Position numbers and translations under genes: made by a program. DNA of 64,000 nucleotides, taken from the NCBI RefSeq assembly GCF_004346095.1, contig NZ_SLZV01000001.1:124001-188000 (forward strand). The letters are read 5' to 3'. Source of the DNA: Faecalimonas umbilicata (GTDB lineage: Bacteria; Bacillota; Clostridia; Lachnospirales; Lachnospiraceae). This document shows, piece by piece, positions 35,603-43,966 of the stretch. Numbering within the stretch: position 1 is the first letter of the stretch; the number at the start of each line of letters is the position of its first letter. The notes below the pieces were generated by a model. That model was not told the origin of the DNA and did no database searches. It was given only the letters and a program-made list of their open reading frames with translations.

Positions 35603-35656
35603 TGGTCGACCTCCTAATATATTCTCTCATTAAATCAATATTGTTTATTATGAAAT

Positions 35657-35686
35657 CAGCTCACTCCGGGGCTTTGGTGTAAACTG
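35657..35686 (-). other. Hairpin in the rplM leader (possible L13 leader RNA)
   Basis: CAGTTTACACC and GGAGTGAGCTG pair at 10 of 11 positions around AAAGCCCC in the minus-strand 5'-UTR. Ribosomal-protein leaders that bind L13 are known in Firmicutes; whether this is one cannot be decided without a covariance search. Confidence 0.4.
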
Positions 35687-35710
35687 TTTCTTCTCATGTC
35701 ATACTTTATG

Positions 35711-35739
35711 ATTATATTATGAATACGTCTTTCTGTCAA
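35711..35739 (-). promoter_or_regulatory. Consensus sigma-A promoter of rplM-rpsI
   Basis: The minus strand shows TTGACA (35734-35739), a 17-bp spacer and TATAAT (35711-35716), a perfect consensus as expected for ribosomal genes. Confidence 0.9.
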
Positions 35740-35930
35740 CTGTTTTATCGTATTTTTCTACTGTTTTCCAACATTTTTCTTCTCTCTCCCAGATATATTT
35801 CTCCTAGCCCTGATCCACAAATTTTTTTATATTCTTCCTGAAATCACCTACATTTCCTCTGAAATGTCACAAGCAATTTCTTTCACCCGATTTTAAAATC
35901 CCACATTTTGTGGTATACTGTGTTTACACT

Positions 35931-35957
35931 GGAATCTGCTCCTAAATGGCAGATTCC
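35931..35957. promoter_or_regulatory. Inverted repeat before the GH13 gene
   Basis: GGAATCTG and CAGATTCC are perfect 8-base arms with an 11-base spacer, shortly after TATACT (about 35914) and 30 nt before the GH13 start. It may be an operator or a leader hairpin. No regulator gene is adjacent. Confidence 0.45.
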
Positions 35958-35986
35958 AAAATCAACAGCAACGGAAGGAATTTTTT

Positions 35987-37294
35987 ATGTGGGCATATCA
36001 TAGTACATTTTATCAGATTTATCCAATCGGTTTCTGCGGTGCACCACTTTCCAATGATGGAATCGTAACACCACGAATCCGAAAAGTCCTTGACTGGACA
36101 GATTATCTTCAGTCACTCGGTATCGATGCGATCCTCTTTAATCCGGTCTTCGAATCAGATACGCACGGTTACGACACAAAAGATTTCACAAAACTGGACT
36201 GTAGGCTCGGAGCAAATTCGGATTTTTCCGAAGTCTGCCAGTCACTCCATGCACATGGCATTAAGATTGTGCTGGACGGTGTCTTCAATCATGTTGGAAG
36301 AAATTTCTGGGCTTTTGAAGATGTCAGAAAATACAAATGGGATTCCGCTTACAAAGACTGGTTCCATATCAGTTTTGACGGAAACAGCTGCTACAATGAT
36401 GGATTCTGGTACGAGGGCTGGGAAGGACATTTTGAACTGGTCAAACTGAATCTCCAGAATCCTGCGGTTGTCGATTACCTTCTTTCGTGTATCCAAAAAT
36501 GGATCACAGAATTTGATATCGATGGTCTGCGCCTGGATGTCGCATACAGCCTTGACCGCAATTTCATGCACCGTCTTCGCAATTTCTGTGCGGAGCTAAA
36601 ACCTGATTTTGCTTTGATCGGAGAAGTACTCTTCGGCGATTACAACTTGATCGTCAACGATGAACTGCTTCACAGTTGCACAAACTATGAATGTTATAAG
36701 GGTCTCTACTCCAGCTTCAACGATAGGAACCTTTTTGAGATTGCACACTCTCTGAATCGTCAGTTTGGTCCTGAACAATGGTGTATTTACCGTGGAAAAC
36801 ACCTGATGACTTTTGCAGATAATCACGATGTGACAAGGATCGCAAGTATCTTGAACAATCCATCACATCTTCCGCTCGTATATGGACTGCTGTTTTCCAT
36901 GCCGGGAATTCCCTGCCTTTATTACGGAAGTGAATGGGGAGCAGAAGGCGTGAAATCTCCTGACAATGATTATGCTTTGCGCCCATGTTTTGAGAAACCA
37001 CTGCCAAATACTCTTACTGATTTTGTATCAAAACTAATCTCCGTCCGGAAAAGCCACGATGCACTCTGCAATGGTTCTTACCGAAATGTAGTGATCCAAA
37101 ATCATCAGCTGATCTTTGAGCGCTGTTCTGAAAGCGAACGGATTCTTGTAGCAGTCAACGCAGGGGACAACGAATACACTGCATATTCCGGCGAATTAAA
37201 CGGCACAGCCGAAGAGCTACTAAGCGGAGAAACTGTGAATATGAACGGACAGGTTTCTCTTCCCCCTTACAGTGTACAGTATTTTCAAATGTAG
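35987..37294 (+). CDS. GH13 alpha-amylase-family glycosidase (neopullulanase/cyclomaltodextrinase-like)
   Basis: A 435-residue intracellular alpha-glucan hydrolase. The four GH13 regions are present: DGVFNH (97-102), GLRLDVAYS with nucleophile Asp184, IGEVLFGD with acid/base Glu213, and FADNHDVTR with Asp281. It is shorter than neopullulanases because the N-terminal CBM34 domain is missing. There is no signal peptide. GGAAGG precedes the ATG. It is monocistronic with a terminator after it. It probably trims maltodextrins or cyclodextrins; the exact specificity is open. Confidence 0.9.
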   Translation: MWAYHSTFYQIYPIGFCGAPLSNDGIVTPRIRKVLDWTDYLQSLGIDAILFNPVFESDTHGYDTKDFTKLDCRLGANSDFSEVCQSLHAHGIKIVLDGVFNHVGRNFWAFEDVRKYKWDSAYKDWFHISFDGNSCYNDGFWYEGWEGHFELVKLNLQNPAVVDYLLSCIQKWITEFDIDGLRLDVAYSLDRNFMHRLRNFCAELKPDFALIGEVLFGDYNLIVNDELLHSCTNYECYKGLYSSFNDRNLFEIAHSLNRQFGPEQWCIYRGKHLMTFADNHDVTRIASILNNPSHLPLVYGLLFSMPGIPCLYYGSEWGAEGVKSPDNDYALRPCFEKPLPNTLTDFVSKLISVRKSHDALCNGSYRNVVIQNHQLIFERCSESERILVAVNAGDNEYTAYSGELNGTAEELLSGETVNMNGQVSLPPYSVQYFQM

Positions 37295-37385
37295 TACTTT
37301 TTACGAGTATATTTTCAACCAATGTTTCTGTAATATTATTTTAAAATGCGCATCTTATATCGAAGAGTTTCCATAATTCGAAGCA

Positions 37386-37437
37386 TAAAAAAGAGCCTGA
37401 TCTCCTTCTATTTTTGAAGGAATTCAAGCTCTTTTTC
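37386..37437. terminator. Bidirectional terminator between the GH13 and flavin reductase genes
   Basis: AAAAAGAGC with TCTCCTTC on the left pairs with GAAGGA and GCTCTTTTT on the right, with A/T runs at both ends between two convergent genes. Confidence 0.82.
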
Positions 37438-37442
37438 TCTTC

Positions 37443-37952
37443 CTATGCTTCTTTTACAAGCACTTTTGTGATCTCTGCAATGTACATTGTATGGTAATCT
37501 TTCTCCGGATACCATCTCGCATCGTTTTCTGTTGCAATAAATTTCTCTGGTTTAATCTCATCTGCATAAAGTTTCCGACATACCAAAATCATTTCTGCCT
37601 CTTCAAATGCAGTTGTTCCATCTACAAAGTATGGTGTCAGTCCAGCTTCTTTGATTTTATCCCCGTCACGTCCAGACACTTTTCCACAAAGTGCAAGCGC
37701 TTCTCGGCAGTTTTCCCCAAAAAATGTAATTGTAAACACATCTTGTGCATCCACGAACTCTTTTGTGTAGCGCTGCGGGCGAATGTAAGTTGTGACAACA
37801 TTTTTTCCCCAGAGAACACCAACACCACCCCAGCTTGCAGTCATCGTATTGTGCTTTTCCTCATCTCCAGCCGTAATCAAAAGCCATTCTTTTCCAATCT
37901 TTGTAAATGGATTGAACTGTAATTCTTCGATTTTGCCTTCTCTAAATGACAT
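37443..37952 (-). CDS. Flavin reductase-like (flavoredoxin) protein
   Basis: A 169-residue FMN-binding protein of the flavin reductase-like domain family. MTASWGGVGVLWGKNVVTTYI is the flavin-binding core, and FTITFFGE with ALCGKVSGRDGDK follows, as in flavoredoxins of anaerobes. AAAGGAG precedes the ATG. It lies 56 nt after the HD-domain gene on the same strand and may belong to the tyrS transcript. It may reduce flavins or act as an electron carrier. Confidence 0.85.
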   Translation of the reverse strand: MSFREGKIEELQFNPFTKIGKEWLLITAGDEEKHNTMTASWGGVGVLWGKNVVTTYIRPQRYTKEFVDAQDVFTITFFGENCREALALCGKVSGRDGDKIKEAGLTPYFVDGTTAFEEAEMILVCRKLYADEIKPEKFIATENDARWYPEKDYHTMYIAEITKVLVKEA

Positions 37953-38008
37953 GTTTCTTCTCCTTTCCCATGTAGATCTCCCGCATTTCTGATTTCATTT
38001 TCTTATAC

Positions 38009-38602
38009 TTATGGAAGCGTTATTTCATCTACCCCAATGACATCATAAAGCGATCTTCCCATCTTTTCTTCAAAATATGCTTTTAGTTCATAGCATCTCT
38101 GTCGTTTGTCTTCGGGATAACTGCCATATCTTTCTTCGATATCACGAAGTCTTTTTTCCATGGAAACCGGTCCTTCCGGGAGTGCGATTGCATCACAAAG
38201 TTGTATCAGCAGATCATAATCGTCAAGCTCTATATGGTTGAGAAATGTTCTTACCATCTCTGACTTTTCTTCCGGAACATCAATCTTCCCGATATAACTC
38301 TCAATATTTTTAATCTGAAAAGAATGTGTCATACAGACTCTGGCAACCTCATCATACCCGTACTCCATCATGCACTCATATCCATCTACGATATGTTTAA
38401 AATGGGTTCCGGTTTCAATCCTTCTTCCGATATCATGGAGTAATCCGATGATGTATGCTTTTTCCGGATCAAGTCCGCTGCAGTTTCGTGCGATTTTCTC
38501 CGCACACTCTGCGGCCGTTCGGCAGTGATCTGCCCACGGCCCGGGATGAATTTCTTCAGATTCCCTCAAAAAACTCTCTGCTTCCTTCCTATCCGGCAGC
38601 AT
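38009..38602 (-). CDS. HD-domain protein (putative metal-dependent phosphohydrolase)
   Basis: A 197-residue protein with an HD fold: His in GPWADHCRTAAECAE, the HD pair in IGLLHDIGRR, the later THSFQ His and IQLCDA Asp, completing the H...HD...D metal site. Such single-domain HD proteins often hydrolyse nucleotides. It is 15 nt after tyrS, so it is probably part of the nudix-tyrS operon. The substrate is unknown; nucleotide or alarmone clean-up is a guess from the family. Confidence 0.83.
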   Translation of the reverse strand: MLPDRKEAESFLRESEEIHPGPWADHCRTAAECAEKIARNCSGLDPEKAYIIGLLHDIGRRIETGTHFKHIVDGYECMMEYGYDEVARVCMTHSFQIKNIESYIGKIDVPEEKSEMVRTFLNHIELDDYDLLIQLCDAIALPEGPVSMEKRLRDIEERYGSYPEDKRQRCYELKAYFEEKMGRSLYDVIGVDEITLP

Positions 38603-38617
38603 TTTTCCACCTTCTCT

Positions 38618-39841
38618 CTATTTCATCACGATCTTACGGAAGTTTTTCTTTCCTCTCTTCAGCACGAAGTCTTCTCCATCAAATGTCTCAGGAGCATATG
38701 CTGTCTTAATATCTTCTACTTTCTCTCCGTTTACAGACACACCGCCCTGCTGTACTGCACGTCTTGCCTCGGATTTGGATGGAACAAGTCCGCTCTTTAC
38801 AAGAAGTGTCAGGATATCGATCATTCCTTCTGTGAAATCACTTTCCTCTAATTCAGCAGTCGGCATATTTGCTGCATTTCCGGAACTGAAGAGTGCTCTG
38901 GAACTTTCCTGTGCTTTGACTGCTTCTTCTTCACCGTGCACAAGTTTTGTTAGCTCGTATGCAAGGATCTCTTTTGCCTGATTTAACTGGCTTCCTTCCC
39001 ATTTGTCCATTGCATCAATCTCTTCCAGCGGAAGGAATGTAAGCATGCGGATGCATTTTAATACATCGGCATCTGCGATATTTCTCCAGTACTGGTAGAA
39101 TTCAAATGGGGAAGTCTTGTTCGGATCAAGCCATACTGCACCGGACTGTGTTTTTCCCATCTTCTTTCCCTCGGAGTTTAAAAGCAGTGTGATTGTCATC
39201 GCACTTGCATCTTTTCCAAGTTTTCGACGGATCAATTCTGTTCCTGCAAGCATGTTGCTCCACTGATCATCTCCTCCGAACTGTAAATTACATCCGTATT
39301 TCTGGTACAGTGCGTAGAAATCGTATGCCTGCATGATCATGTAGTTGAATTCCAGGAAGCTAAGTCCTTTTTCCATACGCTGTTTGTAGCATTCTGCAGT
39401 CAGCATACGGTTGACGCTGAAGTGAGCTCCCACTTCACGGAGCAATTCAATATAATTCAGATCTAACAGCCAGTCTGCGTTGTTGACCATCATAGCTTTT
39501 CCTTCTGAGAAATCGATAAATTTGCTCATCTGTTCTTTGAAACAGTCACAGTTATGCTGGATCTGCTCCGGTGTCATCATAGAACGCATATCTGTTCTTC
39601 CTGATGGGTCTCCGATGTATCCGGTTCCTCCTCCAATCAGAGCGATTGGCTTGTTCCCTGCCATCTGAAGACGTTTCATCAGACAGAGTGCCATGAAATG
39701 TCCCACATGAAGGCTGTCTGCTGTCGGGTCAAATCCAATATAAAATGTCGCCTTTCCTTCATTGATCAAATTGCTGATCAATTCCTCATCTGTCACCTGT
39801 GCGATCAGTCCTCTTGCTTTCAATTCATCATAAATTTTCAT
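38618..39841 (-). CDS. tyrS: Tyrosyl-tRNA synthetase
   Basis: Class I synthetase of 407 residues. [20 protein letters not shown] holds the HIGH-type motif HVGH (45-48); GKKMGKT (near 230) is the KMSKS loop; the C-terminal S4 domain includes [19 protein letters not shown], which binds tRNA. GGAGAGG lies before ATG 39841 rather than the ATG at 39862. It overlaps the nudix gene by 14 nt. A T-box upstream of the nudix gene should induce the operon when tRNA-Tyr is uncharged. Confidence 0.97.
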   Translation of the reverse strand: MKIYDELKARGLIAQVTDEELISNLINEGKATFYIGFDPTADSLHVGHFMALCLMKRLQMAGNKPIALIGGGTGYIGDPSGRTDMRSMMTPEQIQHNCDCFKEQMSKFIDFSEGKAMMVNNADWLLDLNYIELLREVGAHFSVNRMLTAECYKQRMEKGLSFLEFNYMIMQAYDFYALYQKYGCNLQFGGDDQWSNMLAGTELIRRKLGKDASAMTITLLLNSEGKKMGKTQSGAVWLDPNKTSPFEFYQYWRNIADADVLKCIRMLTFLPLEEIDAMDKWEGSQLNQAKEILAYELTKLVHGEEEAVKAQESSRALFSSGNAANMPTAELEESDFTEGMIDILTLLVKSGLVPSKSEARRAVQQGGVSVNGEKVEDIKTAYAPETFDGEDFVLKRGKKNFRKIVMK

Positions 39842-40367
39842 GTTTCTTTTCCTCTCCTTCATTTTTAATCAATTTCCAAAATGCTTCTTCAAACTGCCGG
39901 AAGCGCCTATAGACCGGTTCTGCCAGTGTTCCATCCTCTCCCATTTGGATAAATTGCTCCAAAGTTACCCATCGGGCATCTGCTGTCTCATTTTCCTGCA
40001 GGACAATATCCGAGAGTTCTACATCTTTTCTCACCACATAGAAATCATAAAATGCACTGATTCCCCTGACACTTCCAAGCAGCATCAGTTCTTCTTCCGA
40101 TACACCGATTCCGGTTTCTTCCTTAAGCTCCCTGACTGCTCCCTGACTGCTTGTCTCCCCTGCAAGTACGCTTCCTCCTGTATTTTCCCAGCAATTTGCG
40201 TAAGTTTCCTTCGCCGGATGCCGAAGTGTGACCAGAATCTCTTCCTTGCTGTTCACCACACATACAACGACAACAACATGATAATGCCCCGGTGCAAGTG
40301 GCTCCTGCCGGTTATGCTGTTTATATAAAAATCTGCGATTTTCATCAAATAGATCCCAAAGTTCCAT
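39828..40367 (-). CDS. Nudix hydrolase
   Basis: A 179-residue pyrophosphohydrolase with a perfect Nudix box (residues 65-87: G-x5-E-x7-REL-x-EE-x-GI). The N-terminal segment [20 protein letters not shown] resembles the IPP isomerase-like/YfcD Nudix group, which often has a signature like this before the core. AAAGGGGG precedes the ATG. It is the first gene after the tyrosine T-box and overlaps tyrS, so its level should follow tyrosine supply. The substrate is unknown. Confidence 0.9.
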   Translation of the reverse strand: MELWDLFDENRRFLYKQHNRQEPLAPGHYHVVVVVCVVNSKEEILVTLRHPAKETYANCWENTGGSVLAGETSSQGAVRELKEETGIGVSEEELMLLGSVRGISAFYDFYVVRKDVELSDIVLQENETADARWVTLEQFIQMGEDGTLAEPVYRRFRQFEEAFWKLIKNEGEEKKHENL

Positions 40368-40520
40368 TTTGTATCCCCCTTTCAGGTAGTATCCTTATTT
40401 TCCTGTATCATTCTCCGCAAGCGATGTCGCCAGCGGCTAATTTCCTTTCCGCGAATTACGCATTCTCATGCAAAGCGTTTTTATTACAGAGAATTCCGAA
40501 GAAATCCCTATGCAATAAAA

Positions 40521-40559
40521 AACTCCTGCCCTCTCTGTTTCATCAGAAAGGGCAGGAGT
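40521..40559 (-). terminator. Regulatory terminator of the tyrS T-box
   Basis: ACTCCTGCCC pairs with GGGCAGGAGT, followed by a run of T on the minus strand. It directly follows the T-box sequence, which would form the alternative antiterminator. Confidence 0.92.
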
Positions 40560-40828
40560 AAATCCTGCGGTACCACCTTTTTTCACAGACGACTCGCATC
40601 ATCTGTCTCAGTAAGTATCAGTGTCTCATCCTCTCCTGATGAACAAAACATAATACTCAGATACGATAACGTGTATCTACTCCGTCACAGCCTACTTGAT
40701 CTGTTCGGTGTGAAGCTCCAAGAGGTATTCATAACAAACGGTCCATGCGCCTCTCATCACCCGGCTGCTTTCTGTCTGAACGTGATGTCCGTTATTACTT
40801 ATTCTTTTCATCGCTGATGTCTTATATG
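40560..40828 (-). ncRNA. T-box riboswitch upstream of nudix-tyrS
   Basis: The minus strand carries GGTGGTACCGCAGG (40564-40577), the conserved T-box that pairs with the tRNA acceptor end, followed by a terminator. About 250 nt of structured leader precede it. Downstream tyrS and UAC triplets in the leader (for example in GAATACCTC) fit tyrosine specificity; I cannot fix the specifier loop without folding. The rest of 40368-40514 is an untranslated stretch of about 150 nt before the nudix gene with nothing else recognised. Confidence 0.93.
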
Positions 40829-40834
40829 TTGCCT

Positions 40835-40863
40835 ATCGTACTCCATTTGTCCCATTTTGTCAA
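40835..40863 (-). promoter_or_regulatory. Promoter of the T-box/nudix/tyrS transcript
   Basis: The minus strand reads TTGACA (40858-40863), a 17-bp spacer and TACGAT (40835-40840), just upstream of the T-box leader. Confidence 0.7.
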
Positions 40864-40952
40864 GGCTGTGCCCACCATCTTTTTTATCAATTTTTAGATC
40901 TTCTGTGAGTTCTTGCCCGCAGACTACATTTCCTTATCCTATTGCTATTTAC

Positions 40953-41858
40953 TTATCCAATCTTTTCCTCGTTCCGCTTTAATTCTCTCTCAACTTCTTC
41001 TGCAGTTGGCATTCCACCCTGTGCCCCAAATTTTTCAGTCGAAAGACTTGCCGCCGTATTTGCATAACGAAGCGCCTCTGCAATCGGCTCTCCTTTAGCG
41101 ATCTGCACTGAGAAAGCACCATTTAATGTATCGCCTGCCCCGGTCGTATCAGCCACAATTGCCGGTCTTGCCGGAACGGTCAGTACTTCTCCATTTTTTC
41201 TGCACACAGATACTCCCCTAGATCCCTGCGTGATCACAAGCTTCTCTGGATATTTTTTCAGAAGTTCTTCGGTCGTCTCTCCCTCACCGAAAATAAGTAC
41301 CGCCTCATGTTCATTCGGTGTCAGATACGTCACTTTCTCAATGATATCAAGAGGCACCTTCGCTGCCGGCGCCGGATTTAAAATCACCTTGATTCCATTT
41401 TCCGCGCAGAAGCAAATTAAATCGTGGACTGTTTCCAGAGGAATTTCCTGCTGCAGCACAACCATATCAAACGCCTTTAATTCTTCCTTGATACTGTCTG
41501 CATAGATCTGGTCTACCTGTCCGTTGGCCCCCGGCACAACGATGATCGTATTGTCATTTTCCCCAACCGTAATCAGGGCAATCCCGGTCGGAACTTCTTT
41601 TAGAACTTTGATATGTCTGGTCCCTACCCCTTCTTTTCTAAGATTTTCAAGTAATTTTTCTCCATTGCTATCATCCCCCACACATCCGAACATCTCTACT
41701 TCTGCTCCAAGTCTCGCCATCGCGACCGCCTGGTTCGCACCTTTCCCGCCCGGAATATAGTGAATGCTGTCCCCGAGCAATGTCTCCCCTTTCAACGGAA
41801 TCCGCTCAGCGGTCACTGTCATATCCATGTTTATACTTCCCACTACTGCCAACTTCAT
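40953..41858 (-). CDS. rbsK: Ribokinase
   Basis: Phosphorylates ribose to ribose-5-phosphate with ATP. The 301-residue PfkB-family protein shows VGSINMDMTV, IPGGKGANQAVAMARLG and DTTGAGDTLNGAF with the catalytic Asp. GGAGG is correctly spaced for ATG 41858, while the ATG two codons upstream is too close. It lies 19 nt after a LacI-type regulator gene. No rbsD or ribose transporter is nearby, so ribose may come from nucleoside breakdown or another importer. Confidence 0.92.
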   Translation of the reverse strand: MKLAVVGSINMDMTVTAERIPLKGETLLGDSIHYIPGGKGANQAVAMARLGAEVEMFGCVGDDSNGEKLLENLRKEGVGTRHIKVLKEVPTGIALITVGENDNTIIVVPGANGQVDQIYADSIKEELKAFDMVVLQQEIPLETVHDLICFCAENGIKVILNPAPAAKVPLDIIEKVTYLTPNEHEAVLIFGEGETTEELLKKYPEKLVITQGSRGVSVCRKNGEVLTVPARPAIVADTTGAGDTLNGAFSVQIAKGEPIAEALRYANTAASLSTEKFGAQGGMPTAEEVERELKRNEEKIG

Positions 41859-41877
41859 ACCCATTGTCCTCCATGTT

Positions 41878-42864
41878 CTACATTTTATTCTTTGTTGTCT
41901 CTCCTTTGATCAGCATCACCGGAAACTTCATCTCTCTATCCCTTGGAAGTTCCTTCACAGTACCTAAAATCATCTGCACCGCACATTTGCCCATCTCTTT
42001 GATCGGCTGTGCGACTGTCGTCAGCTCCGGTGTCAAAAAACGTCCAAATTTCACACCATCAAATCCAATAATCTGGATGTCTTCCGGTACCCGGTATCCC
42101 CTTTTTTGCAGTACTTTATATACCGAAACTGCAGTCATATCATTGCAGGCAATGATTCCGTCTGTGTCCGGATAGCGTCTGAGTACTTCTTCTGCGGCTT
42201 TGGCTCCATCCTCATACTTGTATGTACTGTCCACAAAACGCTCCTTCATGCTATGCTGACGACATACTTCCCGGTATCCCTCGTATCGCTTCTTGCCGCT
42301 GGACAATTCTTGGGGGCCTCGAATACATGTGATCTGCCTGCATCCACATGCAATCAGATACTCCGCCGCCAGTTTTCCCCCTGCATAATGATCTGCCTCG
42401 ATCACACTGGTCTGTCCCATCTCATCCAAACGTCTGTCCACAAAAACGATTGGCATGGAAACTGCCTCATAACTCTGGCTTTTTTCTCCGGTATTTGTCA
42501 TTAAGATCACACCATCCGCCTGAAGCTGTGCAAGCATTTGCAGGTTTGCAAGTTCCTTCTCTTTCTGATCATCCGAGTTACAGAGAAGGATACGATATTC
42601 CTGTTCATACGCTTCCTTCTCAATCGCCTTTGCAAGTTCACTGAAAAATGGATTCTCAATATCCGGCACGATGACTCCGATTATCTTTGATGATTTCCGG
42701 TATAGCGCCCTTGCAAGTTCGTTTGGTCTGAAACCGGTTTCTTCAATCGCTTTTTCCACCCGTTCCCGCTTCTCCTCATCTACTCTCGCAGTTCCGTTGA
42801 TCACGCGGGAAACCGTGGCGGGAGACACCCCCGCGCGCTTTGCTACTTCTCTGATACTTGCCAT
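41878..42864 (-). CDS. rbsR: LacI-family transcriptional regulator (RbsR-like)
   Basis: A 328-residue repressor with the LacI HTH (SIREVAKRAGVSPATVSRVING), the hinge region with NELARAL and a periplasmic-binding-protein-like effector domain (VIVPDIENPFF through DIQIIGFDG). AAAGGAGGG lies 8 nt before ATG 42864; the ATG at 42888 is rejected. It is co-transcribed with rbsK, which suggests ribose as effector. A perfect TGAAACCCGTTTCA operator lies downstream of its own promoter, so autorepression is likely. Confidence 0.9.
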   Translation of the reverse strand: MASIREVAKRAGVSPATVSRVINGTARVDEEKRERVEKAIEETGFRPNELARALYRKSSKIIGVIVPDIENPFFSELAKAIEKEAYEQEYRILLCNSDDQKEKELANLQMLAQLQADGVILMTNTGEKSQSYEAVSMPIVFVDRRLDEMGQTSVIEADHYAGGKLAAEYLIACGCRQITCIRGPQELSSGKKRYEGYREVCRQHSMKERFVDSTYKYEDGAKAAEEVLRRYPDTDGIIACNDMTAVSVYKVLQKRGYRVPEDIQIIGFDGVKFGRFLTPELTTVAQPIKEMGKCAVQMILGTVKELPRDREMKFPVMLIKGETTKNKM

Positions 42865-42928
42865 CCACTTTCCCTCCTTTCTGTTCACTGCTCCATTTTC
42901 TCCTAAAAATGTGACAAAATTTTCATTA

Positions 42929-42983
42929 TGAAACCCGTTTCAAATCTACTTTTAGTATACCTCTTTCTACTTCTTTTTGTCAA
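42929..42983 (-). promoter_or_regulatory. rbsR-rbsK promoter with LacI-type operator
   Basis: On the minus strand TTGACA (42978-42983), an 18-bp spacer and TATACT (42954-42959). The perfect 14-bp palindrome TGAAACGGGTTTCA (42929-42942) lies about 12 bp after the -10 box, where a bound LacI-type protein would block transcription. RbsR binding is inferred. Confidence 0.75.
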
Positions 42984-43019
42984 TTTAAAGGCAAAAGTAT
43001 TTTCTCCCCCCTTAGCAAA

Positions 43020-43075
43020 AAACTCAAAAGCCCTCCCATACAGACAGATATTTTTTCTGTCTACACGGAAGGGCA
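43020..43075 (-). terminator. Terminator of cutC
   Basis: GCCCTTCC pairs with GGGAGGGC, and an inner GACAGA/TCTGTC extends the stem. TTTTGAGTTTTTT follows on the minus strand. Confidence 0.8.
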
Positions 43076-43089
43076 TACCTCACATCCTT

Positions 43090-43833
43090 TTAAAACTGAT
43101 CTACAATCTTTCTTGCCTCTTTGATTTTCTCGACACTGCTCTGCCAGATTTCATATTCGCTGAATCCTGGAAGTCCCATATTGACGCCTTCTCTCCGGAA
43201 AGTCATTTTACTTTCCACAACAACTTTCCCAGACATATGGTAGGATGCAATTCCAGTCTCCTCATGCAGCTGATCGATGATTTCCGGCTTAATCCCGCTT
43301 CCTGCCAAAATCTCTATCCTTCCTCTGCTCTCTTGCTGCAGCTTTGCTAGAAATTCTCTTCCTTCCCATGCAGAGTTTTTCTGTCCGCTTGTCAGAATTG
43401 TCCGGCATCCTAATGAGATTGCCTGCTCCAGCGCTTCCAGGGCATCCCTGCTTACGTCAAAAGCGCGATGTAGAGCCACATCCATATCTCCTGCCTCCGC
43501 GATCAACCCCTGCATCTGCTCCATGTTCAGGGAACCATCCGGATTCAGGCAGCCGATCACAATCCCGTCTGCCCCCAGCCGCCGAAACAACTTTACCTCT
43601 TCTTTCAAAATCTCATACTCATTCTGACTGTAACAGAAGTCTCCGAATCTCGGTCTTAAAAGCACTCTGATTTTAAGGCTTGTCTCTTTGCGGATCTTCT
43701 CAAACAATGCCTGAGACGGTGTTGTTCCTCCAATCACAAGATTTCCGCACAATTCAATCCGATCTGCCCCTCCTCTTTCTGCTGCCAAAGCAGACTCCAT
43801 GCTGTCTGCACACACTTCTAAAATACCTGCCAT
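43090..43833 (-). CDS. cutC: CutC-family protein
   Basis: A 247-residue TIM-barrel protein. LEVCADSMESALAAERGGAD with RIELCG at the N-terminus, RVLLRPRFGDFCYS, GIVIGCLNPDGS and HRAFDVSRD are diagnostic for CutC. Once called a copper homeostasis protein, its true activity in bacteria is not settled. GGAGAGGAG lies before ATG 43833 and the ATG at 43863 is not used. It is monocistronic, with a strong terminator after it. Confidence 0.92.
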   Translation of the reverse strand: MAGILEVCADSMESALAAERGGADRIELCGNLVIGGTTPSQALFEKIRKETSLKIRVLLRPRFGDFCYSQNEYEILKEEVKLFRRLGADGIVIGCLNPDGSLNMEQMQGLIAEAGDMDVALHRAFDVSRDALEALEQAISLGCRTILTSGQKNSAWEGREFLAKLQQESRGRIEILAGSGIKPEIIDQLHEETGIASYHMSGKVVVESKMTFRREGVNMGLPGFSEYEIWQSSVEKIKEARKIVDQF

Positions 43834-43889
43834 TTTTTTCTCCTCTCCTGAACCTGATTTCATCTGTATGATACTGTTTCCACTATATC

Positions 43890-43936
43890 ATAAAACCGCC
43901 GCCTTGTAACTGCTTCCAGCTACCCGACAGCGGTTC
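43890..43936 (-). terminator. Terminator of the PTS operon
   Basis: AACCGC and GCGGTT form the outer stem and GTAGCTG/CAGTTAC an inner stem, followed by TTTTAT on the minus strand about 30 nt after the EIICB stop. The short T-run leaves some doubt. Confidence 0.6.
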
Positions 43937-43966
43937 TGTTTTAAAAGGGATTAAACTATCTCATGC

